Program-made: the position numbers and the translations under genes
Assembly: GCA_964573895.1 (NCBI GenBank)
Contig: CAZNLS010000108.1
Span: forward strand, 1-8,437
Direction: 5' to 3'
From: CAZNLS01 sp964573895
GTDB lineage: Bacteria; Acidobacteriota; Aminicenantia; UBA2199
Length of the DNA stretch: 8,437 bases
The notes under the pieces: model-generated
Told to the model about the DNA's origin: nothing
The model's input: only the letters and a program-made list of their open reading frames with translations
Databases searched by the model: none
Shown: in pieces, positions 1-6,730 of the stretch
Numbering within the stretch: position 1 is the first letter of the stretch
Layout: every line of letters starts with the position of its first letter

Positions 1-5
1 GATAT

Positions 6-34
6 TTGACATGGCAGAATGATTTGATTAAAAT
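6..34 (+). promoter_or_regulatory. Sigma-70-type promoter of the P-loop kinase gene, predicted leaderless
   Basis: A perfect -35 box TTGACA (6-11) is followed by a 17-nt spacer and a -10 box TAAAAT (29-34, one mismatch to consensus). Transcription normally starts about seven bases past the -10 box. That puts it at about position 41, the A of the ATG of the next gene. No Shine-Dalgarno sequence lies between the -10 box and the ATG, which agrees with a leaderless transcript. The boxes are seen directly; the start site is inferred. Confidence 0.7.
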
Positions 35-40
35 TTCAAT

Positions 41-625
41 ATGACTAAAATTTCATTTTCCGGCGCCTATGGATCCGGTAAAACTTCGCTGATAGAAGAA
101 GTAAAAAAAATCATGTCATTAAAATATAAAATATTTTCTCTTGGAGATGTAAATATAAAAAATCCTTTTGATGAAGATTTGAGAAACAGTTTCATCAGTT
201 ATTTTTATTCAATATCTACCCAAATCAATACCGAGAACCTCGAATCACAAAAGAATCATGAATTGATGTTTTGTGACAGATCAATTCTTGATCAATGGGT
301 TTTGTGGAAATTATCACTTAGCGGTTCTGATCTGAGTGAAAAATTAAAATCAAAACATCTAATTCTTGAAAACCTCTACAAGTTCTGGATACCTTCCTAT
401 ACTGTAATTTTTTTGATAAGAACTGACTGGGAAAAAATCGGGAAGCGAGTGGGCGATGAAGAGTATAAGATCAGGAATGAAGAATATATAAAAATGATAG
501 ATACTCAATTTGTTGAAACATGCAAAAATGACCAGCTGGAAATTGTAGAGATTTGGAATAACGGATCAATTGATGAAAGTGCACAGAGGATAATTGAAGA
601 GATTTCCAAAAGGGACCTGATCTGA
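41..625 (+). CDS. P-loop nucleoside/nucleotide kinase-like ATP-binding protein
   Basis: A 194-residue cytosolic protein with the layout of small P-loop kinases. The Walker A motif GAYGSGKTS lies at residues 8-16, right after the first beta strand, which fixes the N-terminus and the ATG start. A D79-R80-S81 triplet after a hydrophobic strand resembles the DR(S/H) or ERS element of deoxynucleoside kinases, thymidylate kinases and the NadR-like/AAA_28 group. Strand VIFLIRTD (122-129) precedes an Arg-rich segment (R136, R145) in the place of a LID. A closing NNGSIDE (173-179) matches the usual end of the fold. It is 66 bp upstream of the ThyX-like gene on the same strand, so phosphorylation of a (deoxy)nucleoside or nucleotide is a reasonable inference, but the substrate cannot be read from sequence. 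There is no SD and a promoter sits tight against the ATG. The fold is fairly sure, the substrate is not. Confidence 0.8.
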   Translation: MTKISFSGAYGSGKTSLIEEVKKIMSLKYKIFSLGDVNIKNPFDEDLRNSFISYFYSISTQINTENLESQKNHELMFCDRSILDQWVLWKLSLSGSDLSEKLKSKHLILENLYKFWIPSYTVIFLIRTDWEKIGKRVGDEEYKIRNEEYIKMIDTQFVETCKNDQLEIVEIWNNGSIDESAQRIIEEISKRDLI

Positions 626-650
626 AGATTATTCCGGCAAAATTGAATTT

Positions 651-680
651 TTGAATTTGTTTTTATAACTCCTATATAAT
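651..680 (+). promoter_or_regulatory. Internal promoter upstream of the ThyX-like gene
   Basis: TTGAAT (651-656) and a perfect TATAAT (675-680) are separated by 18 nt in the gap between the kinase-like and ThyX-like genes. The predicted start, near 687, falls inside the GAGGG ribosome binding site (683-687). A transcript from here would have a leader of only about five bases. The SD would be intact only on a read-through message from the upstream promoter. This is inferred from box positions. Confidence 0.5.
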
Positions 681-691
681 ATGAGGGAAAG

Positions 692-2146
692 ATGAAGATA
701 GAGTTATCAGGATACAATGTAGAATCAAATCTATTAGACCAGCTTCCGGAAAAAGAGAAGCTCAAAGCAACACCGGAGATATTCAGTGCAGCATATGCAA
801 GAATAAGCAGAAGCTCACTTGATGTTACGAGTCTCAGGAAGAAAGCAAGAGAAGATATTAAAAAGGCCAGAGCCTCAAATGAGAAGATAATTTTTTCTAT
901 GGGTCATCACTCCGTTGCTGAACATGCGGTTTTCAACTTTGATATTATCGGCGTATCAAGACTTGCCCTTGAAGATATAGAAAAATTAAGATTATCCTCT
1001 TTCACGGAAAAGTCTCAAAGATACGTAACTCTTAAAGGTGACTACTATTTCCCTCCTGAATTAGATGATAAGCAACTTGCTTCACAATTCAGAGAAACTG
1101 TAACCGCACAGAATAATTTTTATCTGGAAATATTTGAAAAGCTGAAAAATAATCTTTTAGAAAAGCACAAGGGGGAAACTCAGGATAAATCCCGGAGGAA
1201 CATAATAGCAGGCTGGGCCAAGGAAGATGCAAGATACATCCTTTCACTTGCAACTCTTGGGCAAGTTGGATTAACCATTAATGCTCGAAATCTTGAACAT
1301 CTGCTCAGAAGATTTTCAATCTCACCTCGTATAGAAACAAAAAAAATTGGGGAAAAACTATTCGCTGAAGTAAGATCTATTGCTCCATCCATTATACTGT
1401 TCAGGAATGCTTCCCCCTTTGAAGAAGAATTGAACAAATTTTCTGAACAATTTCCTGATTCGAATAAATCTGAAGATATAAGTCTATTTAAACTGATTGA
1501 CTATCCAAAAAACGGTGACGATCTTATCCTTGCTTCATTTCTTTCGCAGTTCAAAGCAATAAGTTTCAAGAGTGCTTTAAAGCAGATAACATCAACAGAT
1601 ATTGAAAAAAAGCGGTCACTTTTTAAAAAATTATTTTCAAAATTGGAATTTTTCGATTCTCCTCCAAGAAATTTTGAATTACCTTATATAACTTTCGAGG
1701 CTGTTATAAGTGCCTCAAATTATGCTCAGCTCAAGAGGCACAGAATGGCAACACTTCTATGTGGAAGCTATGATCCTGAATTCGGAAATACAATTCCTGT
1801 TTCTGTTTCTGAGCTGGGCTTTGAAAAAAGATTCATTGATTTAATAAACATGACAAATGAAACTTACGGAAACATTAAAAAAAAATATAATATTACCGCT
1901 GATTATATCCTTACTAATTCTCACAGGAGAAACGTCATTATGAAGATGAATATGCGTGAAATCTTCCATTTTGTCAGGTTACGCAGCGATAATCACGCTC
2001 AATGGGATATTAAAAATCTATCAAACCTGCTTCTTAAAGAAATAAAGAAAATAATGCCACTCTCTTCTATGCTCCTCTGTGGGAAAGATAGTTATTCAGA
2101 TCTTTTTGAATCTGTTTATAAAAAAAAACCGGATTATTTTATTTAG
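692..2146 (+). CDS. Double-length (tandem-domain) ThyX-family protein, FAD-dependent thymidylate synthase-like
   Basis: Canonical ThyX is about 200-250 residues and methylates dUMP to dTMP using methylene-tetrahydrofolate, FAD and NADPH. This protein has 484 residues and two ThyX-like halves. Half 1 (about 1-235) has GHHSVAEHA (71-79), GVSR (87-90) and K98-L-R-L-S-S-F-T-E-K-S-Q-R110-YV, aligning with RHRxxSxNExSxR but with RHR changed to KLR. It also has a DARYIL...LTINARNL segment (179-201) whose C-terminal HAQW element is lost. Half 2 (about 325-484) keeps R349-H-R351 and S359, lacks the following Asn, Glu and Arg (now L356, C357, D361), and keeps MNMRE (419-423) and R431-S-D-N-H-A-Q-W438. 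The halves are therefore complementary. The start is supported by GAGGG five bases before the ATG. Family membership is firm. True thymidylate synthase activity is uncertain: it may have a composite site, another substrate (ThyX relatives such as PolB act on UMP), or none. Confidence 0.85.
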   Translation: MKIELSGYNVESNLLDQLPEKEKLKATPEIFSAAYARISRSSLDVTSLRKKAREDIKKARASNEKIIFSMGHHSVAEHAVFNFDIIGVSRLALEDIEKLRLSSFTEKSQRYVTLKGDYYFPPELDDKQLASQFRETVTAQNNFYLEIFEKLKNNLLEKHKGETQDKSRRNIIAGWAKEDARYILSLATLGQVGLTINARNLEHLLRRFSISPRIETKKIGEKLFAEVRSIAPSIILFRNASPFEEELNKFSEQFPDSNKSEDISLFKLIDYPKNGDDLILASFLSQFKAISFKSALKQITSTDIEKKRSLFKKLFSKLEFFDSPPRNFELPYITFEAVISASNYAQLKRHRMATLLCGSYDPEFGNTIPVSVSELGFEKRFIDLINMTNETYGNIKKKYNITADYILTNSHRRNVIMKMNMREIFHFVRLRSDNHAQWDIKNLSNLLLKEIKKIMPLSSMLLCGKDSYSDLFESVYKKKPDYFI

Positions 2147-2160
2147 GAGAAAACATGTAA

Positions 2161-2190
2161 AATTTCTTCCCCTCAATCTTTCTGAGGAGA
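2161..2190 (-). terminator. Possible weak intrinsic terminator of the glycine C-acetyltransferase gene
   Basis: Read on the minus strand, TCTCCTCA and TGAGGGGA pair over eight positions (one G-U) around a 7-nt loop, followed by AGAAATTTT. The poor U-tract makes this a weak candidate. On the plus strand the same hairpin has a C-A mismatch and no T-run, so it is not a good terminator for the ThyX-like gene that converges on it. Confidence 0.35.
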
Positions 2191-2221
2191 GCACTCATTT
2201 AAATCAAGAATTTTTAATGAT

Positions 2222-3490
2222 CTAATTATTAATAACCTTATATTTTTCACCGATCTTTTTGAAAGAATCGATAGCTTTATCAAGCTGCTCCAAAGTATGA
2301 GCAGCCGAAATCTGAACTCTTATCCTTGCCTTACCTTTCGGGACAACCGGAAAGTAAAATCCTACAACATATACACCCTCATCATATAGATCCTTTGCCA
2401 TTTCCTGAGACAATTTGGCATCATTTTTGAATTTTCCGAGCATTATAGGAACTATTGGATGGACTCCCGGAACTATATCAAAGCCGAGGGAACTCATTTT
2501 TTCTCTGAAATATTTTGTATTTTCCATCAGTTTTTTTCTCAATTCACCACTTTTACCCAGTATATCAAATGCTTTAATCGCTGCAGCAGTTATTGAGGGT
2601 GCCAGAGAGTTAGAAAACAGATAGGGTCTTGATTTCTGCCTGAGCATATCTATTATTTCCTTTCTGCCCGTAGTGAATCCGCCTGAAGCCCCTCCCATCG
2701 CCTTTCCCAATGTCGATGTGATAACATCAATTTCACCCAGCACACCATTATATTCAATTGATCCCCTCCCCTTATCTCCGAGGAATCCCGTTGCATGCGA
2801 GTCATCAACCATTACCATTGCATCATATTTTTTTGCAAGCTCAACGATATCTTTTAATTTTGCAATATCACCATCCATTGAAAAAACACCATCGGTTGCA
2901 ATCATTATATTTCTTGCAGGTTTTGGTTCCTTCGAAAGTCCCGGCCCCTCCCAAATATCAATTCCTCCTCTTGCACGCTTAATAATTTTTTCAAGGTATT
3001 TCATGTCTGAATGATCATATATATATCTTTTGGCTTTACACAGTCTTATCCCGTCAATTATACTTGCATGATTAAGGGCATCGGTTATAATCGCATCTTT
3101 ATGATCTAAAATACTCTCAAACAATCCGCCATTTGCATCAAAGCAAGATGAATATAAAATTGTATCCTCGGTTTCATAAAAATCTGTTATTTTTTTCTCA
3201 AGTATTTTGTGCAGGTCCTGAGTTCCGCAAATGAACCTCACTGATGCCATGCCGAATCCATGTGTATCAAGTGCTTCTTTGGCTGCTTTAATTATATCCG
3301 GATAGTTAGCAAGCCCCAGGTAATTATTTGCACAAAAATTCAATACTTCTCTGGGAGATTCAGAGTCGGGAAAGGAGACTTTGATAACGGGCTTCTGATC
3401 ATCATAAATAATCCTCTCATCTTTACTCAGTCCACTTTCTCTGATATTTTCCAGCTCTTTTTGAAAATCGTACCTGGCTCTCTGATACAT
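2222..3490 (-). CDS. kbl: Glycine C-acetyltransferase (2-amino-3-ketobutyrate CoA ligase)
   Basis: A cytosolic PLP enzyme of the alpha-oxoamine synthase family. It cleaves 2-amino-3-oxobutyrate with CoA to glycine and acetyl-CoA, the second step of threonine breakdown. Kbl-specific stretches are intact: NFCANNYLGLA (51-61), GFGMASVRFICGTQ (78-91), YSSCFDANGG (113-122), NHASIIDG (140-147), DGVFSMDG (200-207), VDDSHATGF (228-236), the PLP lysine K263 in STLGKAMGG, SRPYLFSNS (287-295) and FPVVPKGKARIRVQ (380-393). D229, H232 and H141 match the usual PLP contacts. At 422 residues it exceeds the roughly 400 of E. coli Kbl, mainly through an insert at about 174-192 (RGGIDIWEGPGLSKEPKPA). The start is set by GGAGGTG five bases before the ATG. 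Threonine dehydrogenase (tdh), the usual partner, is not in the window, so it may work with a distant tdh. BioF and the other oxoamine synthases are less likely given these motifs. Confidence 0.95.
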   Translation of the reverse strand: MYQRARYDFQKELENIRESGLSKDERIIYDDQKPVIKVSFPDSESPREVLNFCANNYLGLANYPDIIKAAKEALDTHGFGMASVRFICGTQDLHKILEKKITDFYETEDTILYSSCFDANGGLFESILDHKDAIITDALNHASIIDGIRLCKAKRYIYDHSDMKYLEKIIKRARGGIDIWEGPGLSKEPKPARNIMIATDGVFSMDGDIAKLKDIVELAKKYDAMVMVDDSHATGFLGDKGRGSIEYNGVLGEIDVITSTLGKAMGGASGGFTTGRKEIIDMLRQKSRPYLFSNSLAPSITAAAIKAFDILGKSGELRKKLMENTKYFREKMSSLGFDIVPGVHPIVPIMLGKFKNDAKLSQEMAKDLYDEGVYVVGFYFPVVPKGKARIRVQISAAHTLEQLDKAIDSFKKIGEKYKVINN

Positions 3491-3517
3491 ATTTCACCTC
3501 CGGTTTCTTTTGCATTA

Positions 3518-3547
3518 ATTATATAGGCTAAGTATAATAAAATTCAA
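3518..3547 (-). promoter_or_regulatory. Promoter of the glycine C-acetyltransferase gene
   Basis: On the minus strand, TTGAAT (3547-3542) is followed after 18 nt by TATAAT (3523-3518). The -35 box overlaps the stop codon of the upstream TPR/glycosyltransferase gene. The predicted start near 3511 leaves a leader of about 20 nt carrying a strong SD, GGAGGTG. Boxes, spacing and the flanking CCTA before TATAAT match those before the ThyX-like gene. Confidence 0.6.
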
Positions 3548-5853
3548 TTATTTATAAAACGGGAAGTTACTGATATCCTTTTTTTAAACAATTTTTCCCC
3601 GGGCTTCAACTCCAGTCCCTTGCTGTAATTTTCAATCGCCGCTTTGTAGTCCCCCGATAATTCCAGGATATATCCATAATAGTAATATGAAACGGGGTTT
3701 TTCGGCTGTTCCTTTATCCTGTATCTGAAAATTTTGATAAAATCATCTTTAAACGGAAATGGATCCGCTCTCATCTTAATAACTTTGATCCCGATATTGT
3801 AAGCCGGAATTAATCTGTTTAACCGCCCGAGTGTGACAGCAAGATAGATCATGTTTTTCCGGTATTCAGGAATCTTTTCTGCAACATACTCAAAATTTTT
3901 CAATGCCTGTAAATATTTCCCAATATTAAAATAGTCTCTTCCTAAAAAAAACTCTGCCGTGATCCTGTCAAAATATGAATTAAGTTTTTCGTAGTATATC
4001 TTATTTCCTGTATGAACATACAATTTTGATAGTGCATATGGCGATCCCGGTGATTTTTTTAATGCATCCATAAAATAAGTCTTTGCAAGTTCAAAATCAT
4101 GGGTTTTTTCAGCAATAACTCCCAGGTAATAGTCAGGCTGTGAAGAGTGATCAAAATCACGCTTAAATTTGAAAGTGGACAATGATAAATCTTTGAGGAT
4201 TATTTCCGCTTTTTTTGTTTTTCCTGCTGAAATTAGCAGAATTGCATAATTGAGTTTTTTGGAAGGCTTCACTATTTTTGAAGATATTATTTCCTTTAGA
4301 GCGGTTTTGGAAAGCTGACTGCGGTTAACTGATATTTTTGCAGGAACTCTGTCAATATCCATCCAGGGAGTATTCATGATTGCAAGAGAAGCGTTTTTTA
4401 ATGATTCCCTGATATTGAAGTTATCTCTATCTAATCTTGATGCAATCCAGTATTTATTTGATAATTGATATTTTTCCCATAAAAAATTCTCTTCTGTTAA
4501 TATGTCAAAATTATTTCTAAATATTAAAAAGCCGAACACCAAAAGAAATATGGAAACTATAATGTAGATTTTTTTTTTTACAATTTTAGTAATTGCGCTA
4601 ATAGCAAAGAATATAAGAATTGAATAAATTGCAATGCGCTGCCTCGATGAAACATACCCCGTAAATAGAACTGCCGACTGAAGAATTATCAGTGCATATA
4701 AATGAGAATATTTTTTTATATTCCCCAGGTTGAGCACCATACCGATTAATGCAAAAACAGATATTATCCAGAATGGGAAAAGGAACCTGGCCTTTTCCGA
4801 AAGGAAGTGGTCAAATCTATAAGCAGTAATAACATCATGCCTTGCATAATTATGAAATAGTAATCTGAATTTAAGAACCAACCTTTTAAAATAAAGAAGA
4901 GGATAATTCCGAATGAAATTGAGAGCCTTTTTTGTCCAGAAATCATTTACCTCTTTTATATTCAGGTCTTTCCCTCTAATTGACCTCGCAAACTTTCTGT
5001 AAATTTCATGGTGTACATCAGGAACATTCGGATATTCCGATGCAACTTCATCTACTAATGGCGGGTAAATAGCACTTTTTCCAAGGGAATTCGGATTATT
5101 TCCTTCGAAAATTATATATCCCGGATTCTGGTAGTACGGAAGAAAATATCCATAGATTGAATAATTTCTAATCCAGAGCATTGCAATTACCAAAGCGGGA
5201 GATAAAAGAAATATAAAAAGCTCTTTGAAAATTCTTTTTTTTTGACTTTTTAGTTGTCTATTTGTTCTGATAATTATCAGAAAAGGAATAACTATTATCA
5301 TAAGGAAAAGGTTAGCCCGCGTTATAAATGTAAGCGAAAGGAAAAATGAGGAGATAAAAAGATGAAGCTTCAGACTTGCCGGTCTTTCATAATAATGTGA
5401 AAAATGAAAAGCAAATGCACAAATGAAAAAAATCATAAATGGTTCGGGCTCAAGGACTTTTTCATAGATAAGGATCTCTTTTCCCAAAAGAAAAATCATG
5501 GTTCCGAACAAGGCAGTAAATTCTGGAAAATATAAACCGAGAAACTTAAAAAAATAGAAGGCTGCAAAAAATATCAGAAATATTTGTATCAGTCTTAAAA
5601 AAGTTTGGGGATCAATCCCGGTTTTTAAGATGAGAGTATTCATATATAGGTAGAGTGGACTGAAATCAGAGATTCTTTCTTTTGACAATTGACCTTTTGC
5701 AAGCAGAGTAGCGGCAGAAGTATATTTTTTAAAATATCCGAAATCGCTGCTGCCTGAGAAAACGAACCAGGTATGAAAAATAAAAACGGCAAGAAACAGA
5801 GACAAAATCACTATCTTTTTTTTTTCTGAGTATTTTATCCCCGGAGAATTCAT
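3544..5853 (-). CDS. Multi-pass GT-C/PMT-like glycosyltransferase with C-terminal TPR domain
   Basis: A 769-residue membrane protein. The first half (about 12-445) holds roughly ten or more hydrophobic helices, e.g. 13-32, 86-107, 112-128, 137-152, 164-196, 211-228, 357-376, 384-400, 405-423 and 428-446. SSDFGYFKKYTSAATLLAKG (35-54), an acidic-residue loop after helix 1, EPEPFMIFF (135-143), EGNNP (250-254) and NFIRNYPLLYFKRL (312-325) resemble the PMT/ArnT (GT39/GT83-type) transferases, which take sugars from polyprenol-phosphate donors outside the membrane. The second half (about 447-769) has TPR-like units near 572-604, 631-664 and 719-752, the last clearest (SYYYYGYILELSGDYKAAIENY). The start lies 8 nt after the stop of the GT2 gene with no real SD, so translational coupling is likely. 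The GT-C assignment rests on layout and local motifs. The acceptor is unknown; protein, lipid or cell-surface glycan are all possible. Confidence 0.7.
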   Translation of the reverse strand: MNSPGIKYSEKKKIVILSLFLAVFIFHTWFVFSGSSDFGYFKKYTSAATLLAKGQLSKERISDFSPLYLYMNTLILKTGIDPQTFLRLIQIFLIFFAAFYFFKFLGLYFPEFTALFGTMIFLLGKEILIYEKVLEPEPFMIFFICAFAFHFSHYYERPASLKLHLFISSFFLSLTFITRANLFLMIIVIPFLIIIRTNRQLKSQKKRIFKELFIFLLSPALVIAMLWIRNYSIYGYFLPYYQNPGYIIFEGNNPNSLGKSAIYPPLVDEVASEYPNVPDVHHEIYRKFARSIRGKDLNIKEVNDFWTKKALNFIRNYPLLYFKRLVLKFRLLFHNYARHDVITAYRFDHFLSEKARFLFPFWIISVFALIGMVLNLGNIKKYSHLYALIILQSAVLFTGYVSSRQRIAIYSILIFFAISAITKIVKKKIYIIVSIFLLVFGFLIFRNNFDILTEENFLWEKYQLSNKYWIASRLDRDNFNIRESLKNASLAIMNTPWMDIDRVPAKISVNRSQLSKTALKEIISSKIVKPSKKLNYAILLISAGKTKKAEIILKDLSLSTFKFKRDFDHSSQPDYYLGVIAEKTHDFELAKTYFMDALKKSPGSPYALSKLYVHTGNKIYYEKLNSYFDRITAEFFLGRDYFNIGKYLQALKNFEYVAEKIPEYRKNMIYLAVTLGRLNRLIPAYNIGIKVIKMRADPFPFKDDFIKIFRYRIKEQPKNPVSYYYYGYILELSGDYKAAIENYSKGLELKPGEKLFKKRISVTSRFINN

Positions 5854-5861
5854 TGCAGGGG

Positions 5862-6605
5862 TTACTTTTGCTTTTTTTTAAAAATCATTCTTTTCCCCAG
5901 AAAAAGATGCTGAAAAAAAAATTTAAAAAGAACATAAAAAGCCCGGATCCCATCCTTCCAGTTCACCTTTTTTCCTTCTGAATATGTTCTGCCATGATAT
6001 GAGATCCCTACTTCATATATTCTCACCTTCTTTAGTCTCGATAATTTAAATGTTATTTCCGGTTCAAAACCGAACCGGTTCTCTTTTAGTTTTATTTTTT
6101 TAATTATTTCCGACCTGAAAACTTTATAACAGGTTTCCATATCTGAAAGATTCAAATTACAGATCATATTTGAAAAAAGAGTTAAAATTTTGTTACCGAT
6201 AAAATGCCAAAAATACAAAACTCTCCTTGCTTCGGTTGTCATAAACCTTGATCCATATACAATATCAGCTTTATTCTCAATAATAGGTTTAAGAAGTTTT
6301 TGGTATTCCTGCGGGTCATACTCAAGGTCTGCATCCTGAATTAGAATTATATCTCCTTCGGCTTCATTTATCCCACGCCGAACACTGAATCCCTTACCTC
6401 GATTCCTATCATTTCTGAAACACTTTATATTTTTATTCTTCTTTTTTATCTTTAATGCAAGTTCGTAAGAATTATCTGATGAATGATCATCAACGATAAT
6501 AATTTCTTTTTCTATTTCTATATTGGAATTTTTAACCCTCTTTATAATCAAATTAATTGTAGCTTCCTCATTAAAAACCGGTATTATTATTGATAATTTT
6601 TGCAT
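5862..6605 (-). CDS. Family 2 glycosyltransferase, polyprenol-phosphate sugar synthase (DPM1-like)
   Basis: A GT-A fold enzyme expected to move a sugar from a nucleotide donor to a polyprenyl phosphate on the inner membrane face. Numbered from the upstream ATG at 6626, motifs in order are IIIPVFNEE (13-21), IIIVDDHSSDNS (42-53), RNRGKGFSVRRG (74-85), the metal-binding D98-A-D100 in QDADLEYDP, YGSRF (124-128), SDMETCYKVFR (161-171), RFGFEPEIT (184-192) and a YHGRTYSEGKKVNWKDG stretch (210-226). No strong transmembrane helices follow, only a hydrophobic/basic tail (about 229-254) that could sit on the membrane. I chose the start at 6605 (MQKLSIII) because family members usually begin just before the first strand and GGTAAG lies upstream of it. 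The ATG at 6626 (seven residues longer) has no SD. It is the first gene of a unit with the GT-C/TPR protein and is a plausible maker of that protein's donor. The sugar is unknown. Confidence 0.88.
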   Translation of the reverse strand: MQKLSIIIPVFNEEATINLIIKRVKNSNIEIEKEIIIVDDHSSDNSYELALKIKKKNKNIKCFRNDRNRGKGFSVRRGINEAEGDIILIQDADLEYDPQEYQKLLKPIIENKADIVYGSRFMTTEARRVLYFWHFIGNKILTLFSNMICNLNLSDMETCYKVFRSEIIKKIKLKENRFGFEPEITFKLSRLKKVRIYEVGISYHGRTYSEGKKVNWKDGIRAFYVLFKFFFQHLFLGKRMIFKKKQK

Positions 6606-6684
6606 TAATATATTCTTACCACACATAAAACTTTTTTTAAATAAAAGTTACCGATTGAAAAATTATAAATTTATGATAATATAT

Positions 6685-6711
6685 TTATAATCATTACAAA
6701 CTTGTAATGAT
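6685..6711 (+). promoter_or_regulatory. ahpC promoter -10 box with overlapping PerR-like operator and palindrome
   Basis: TTATAATCATTACAA (6685-6699) differs by one base from the Bacillus PerR box TTATAATNATTATAA. It contains a perfect -10 box TATAAT (6686-6691). Overlapping it is a perfect inverted repeat, ATCATTACAA (6690-6699) and TTGTAATGAT (6702-6711), with a 2-nt centre. The best -35 at 17-nt spacing, TTATAA (6663-6668), is weak. A repressor bound here would cover the -10 box and the predicted start near 6698. Peroxide-responsive Fur-family control is the natural reading. The regulator gene is not in the window. Confidence 0.6.
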
Positions 6712-6730
6712 AAAGTTTTAAGGAGGAATA

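Noticed and set aside
2673..3014. Plus-strand frames of up to 113 codons inside the kbl gene
   Set aside because: They are shadows on the opposite strand of a strongly conserved gene, rich in Pro and Ser as such shadows often are.
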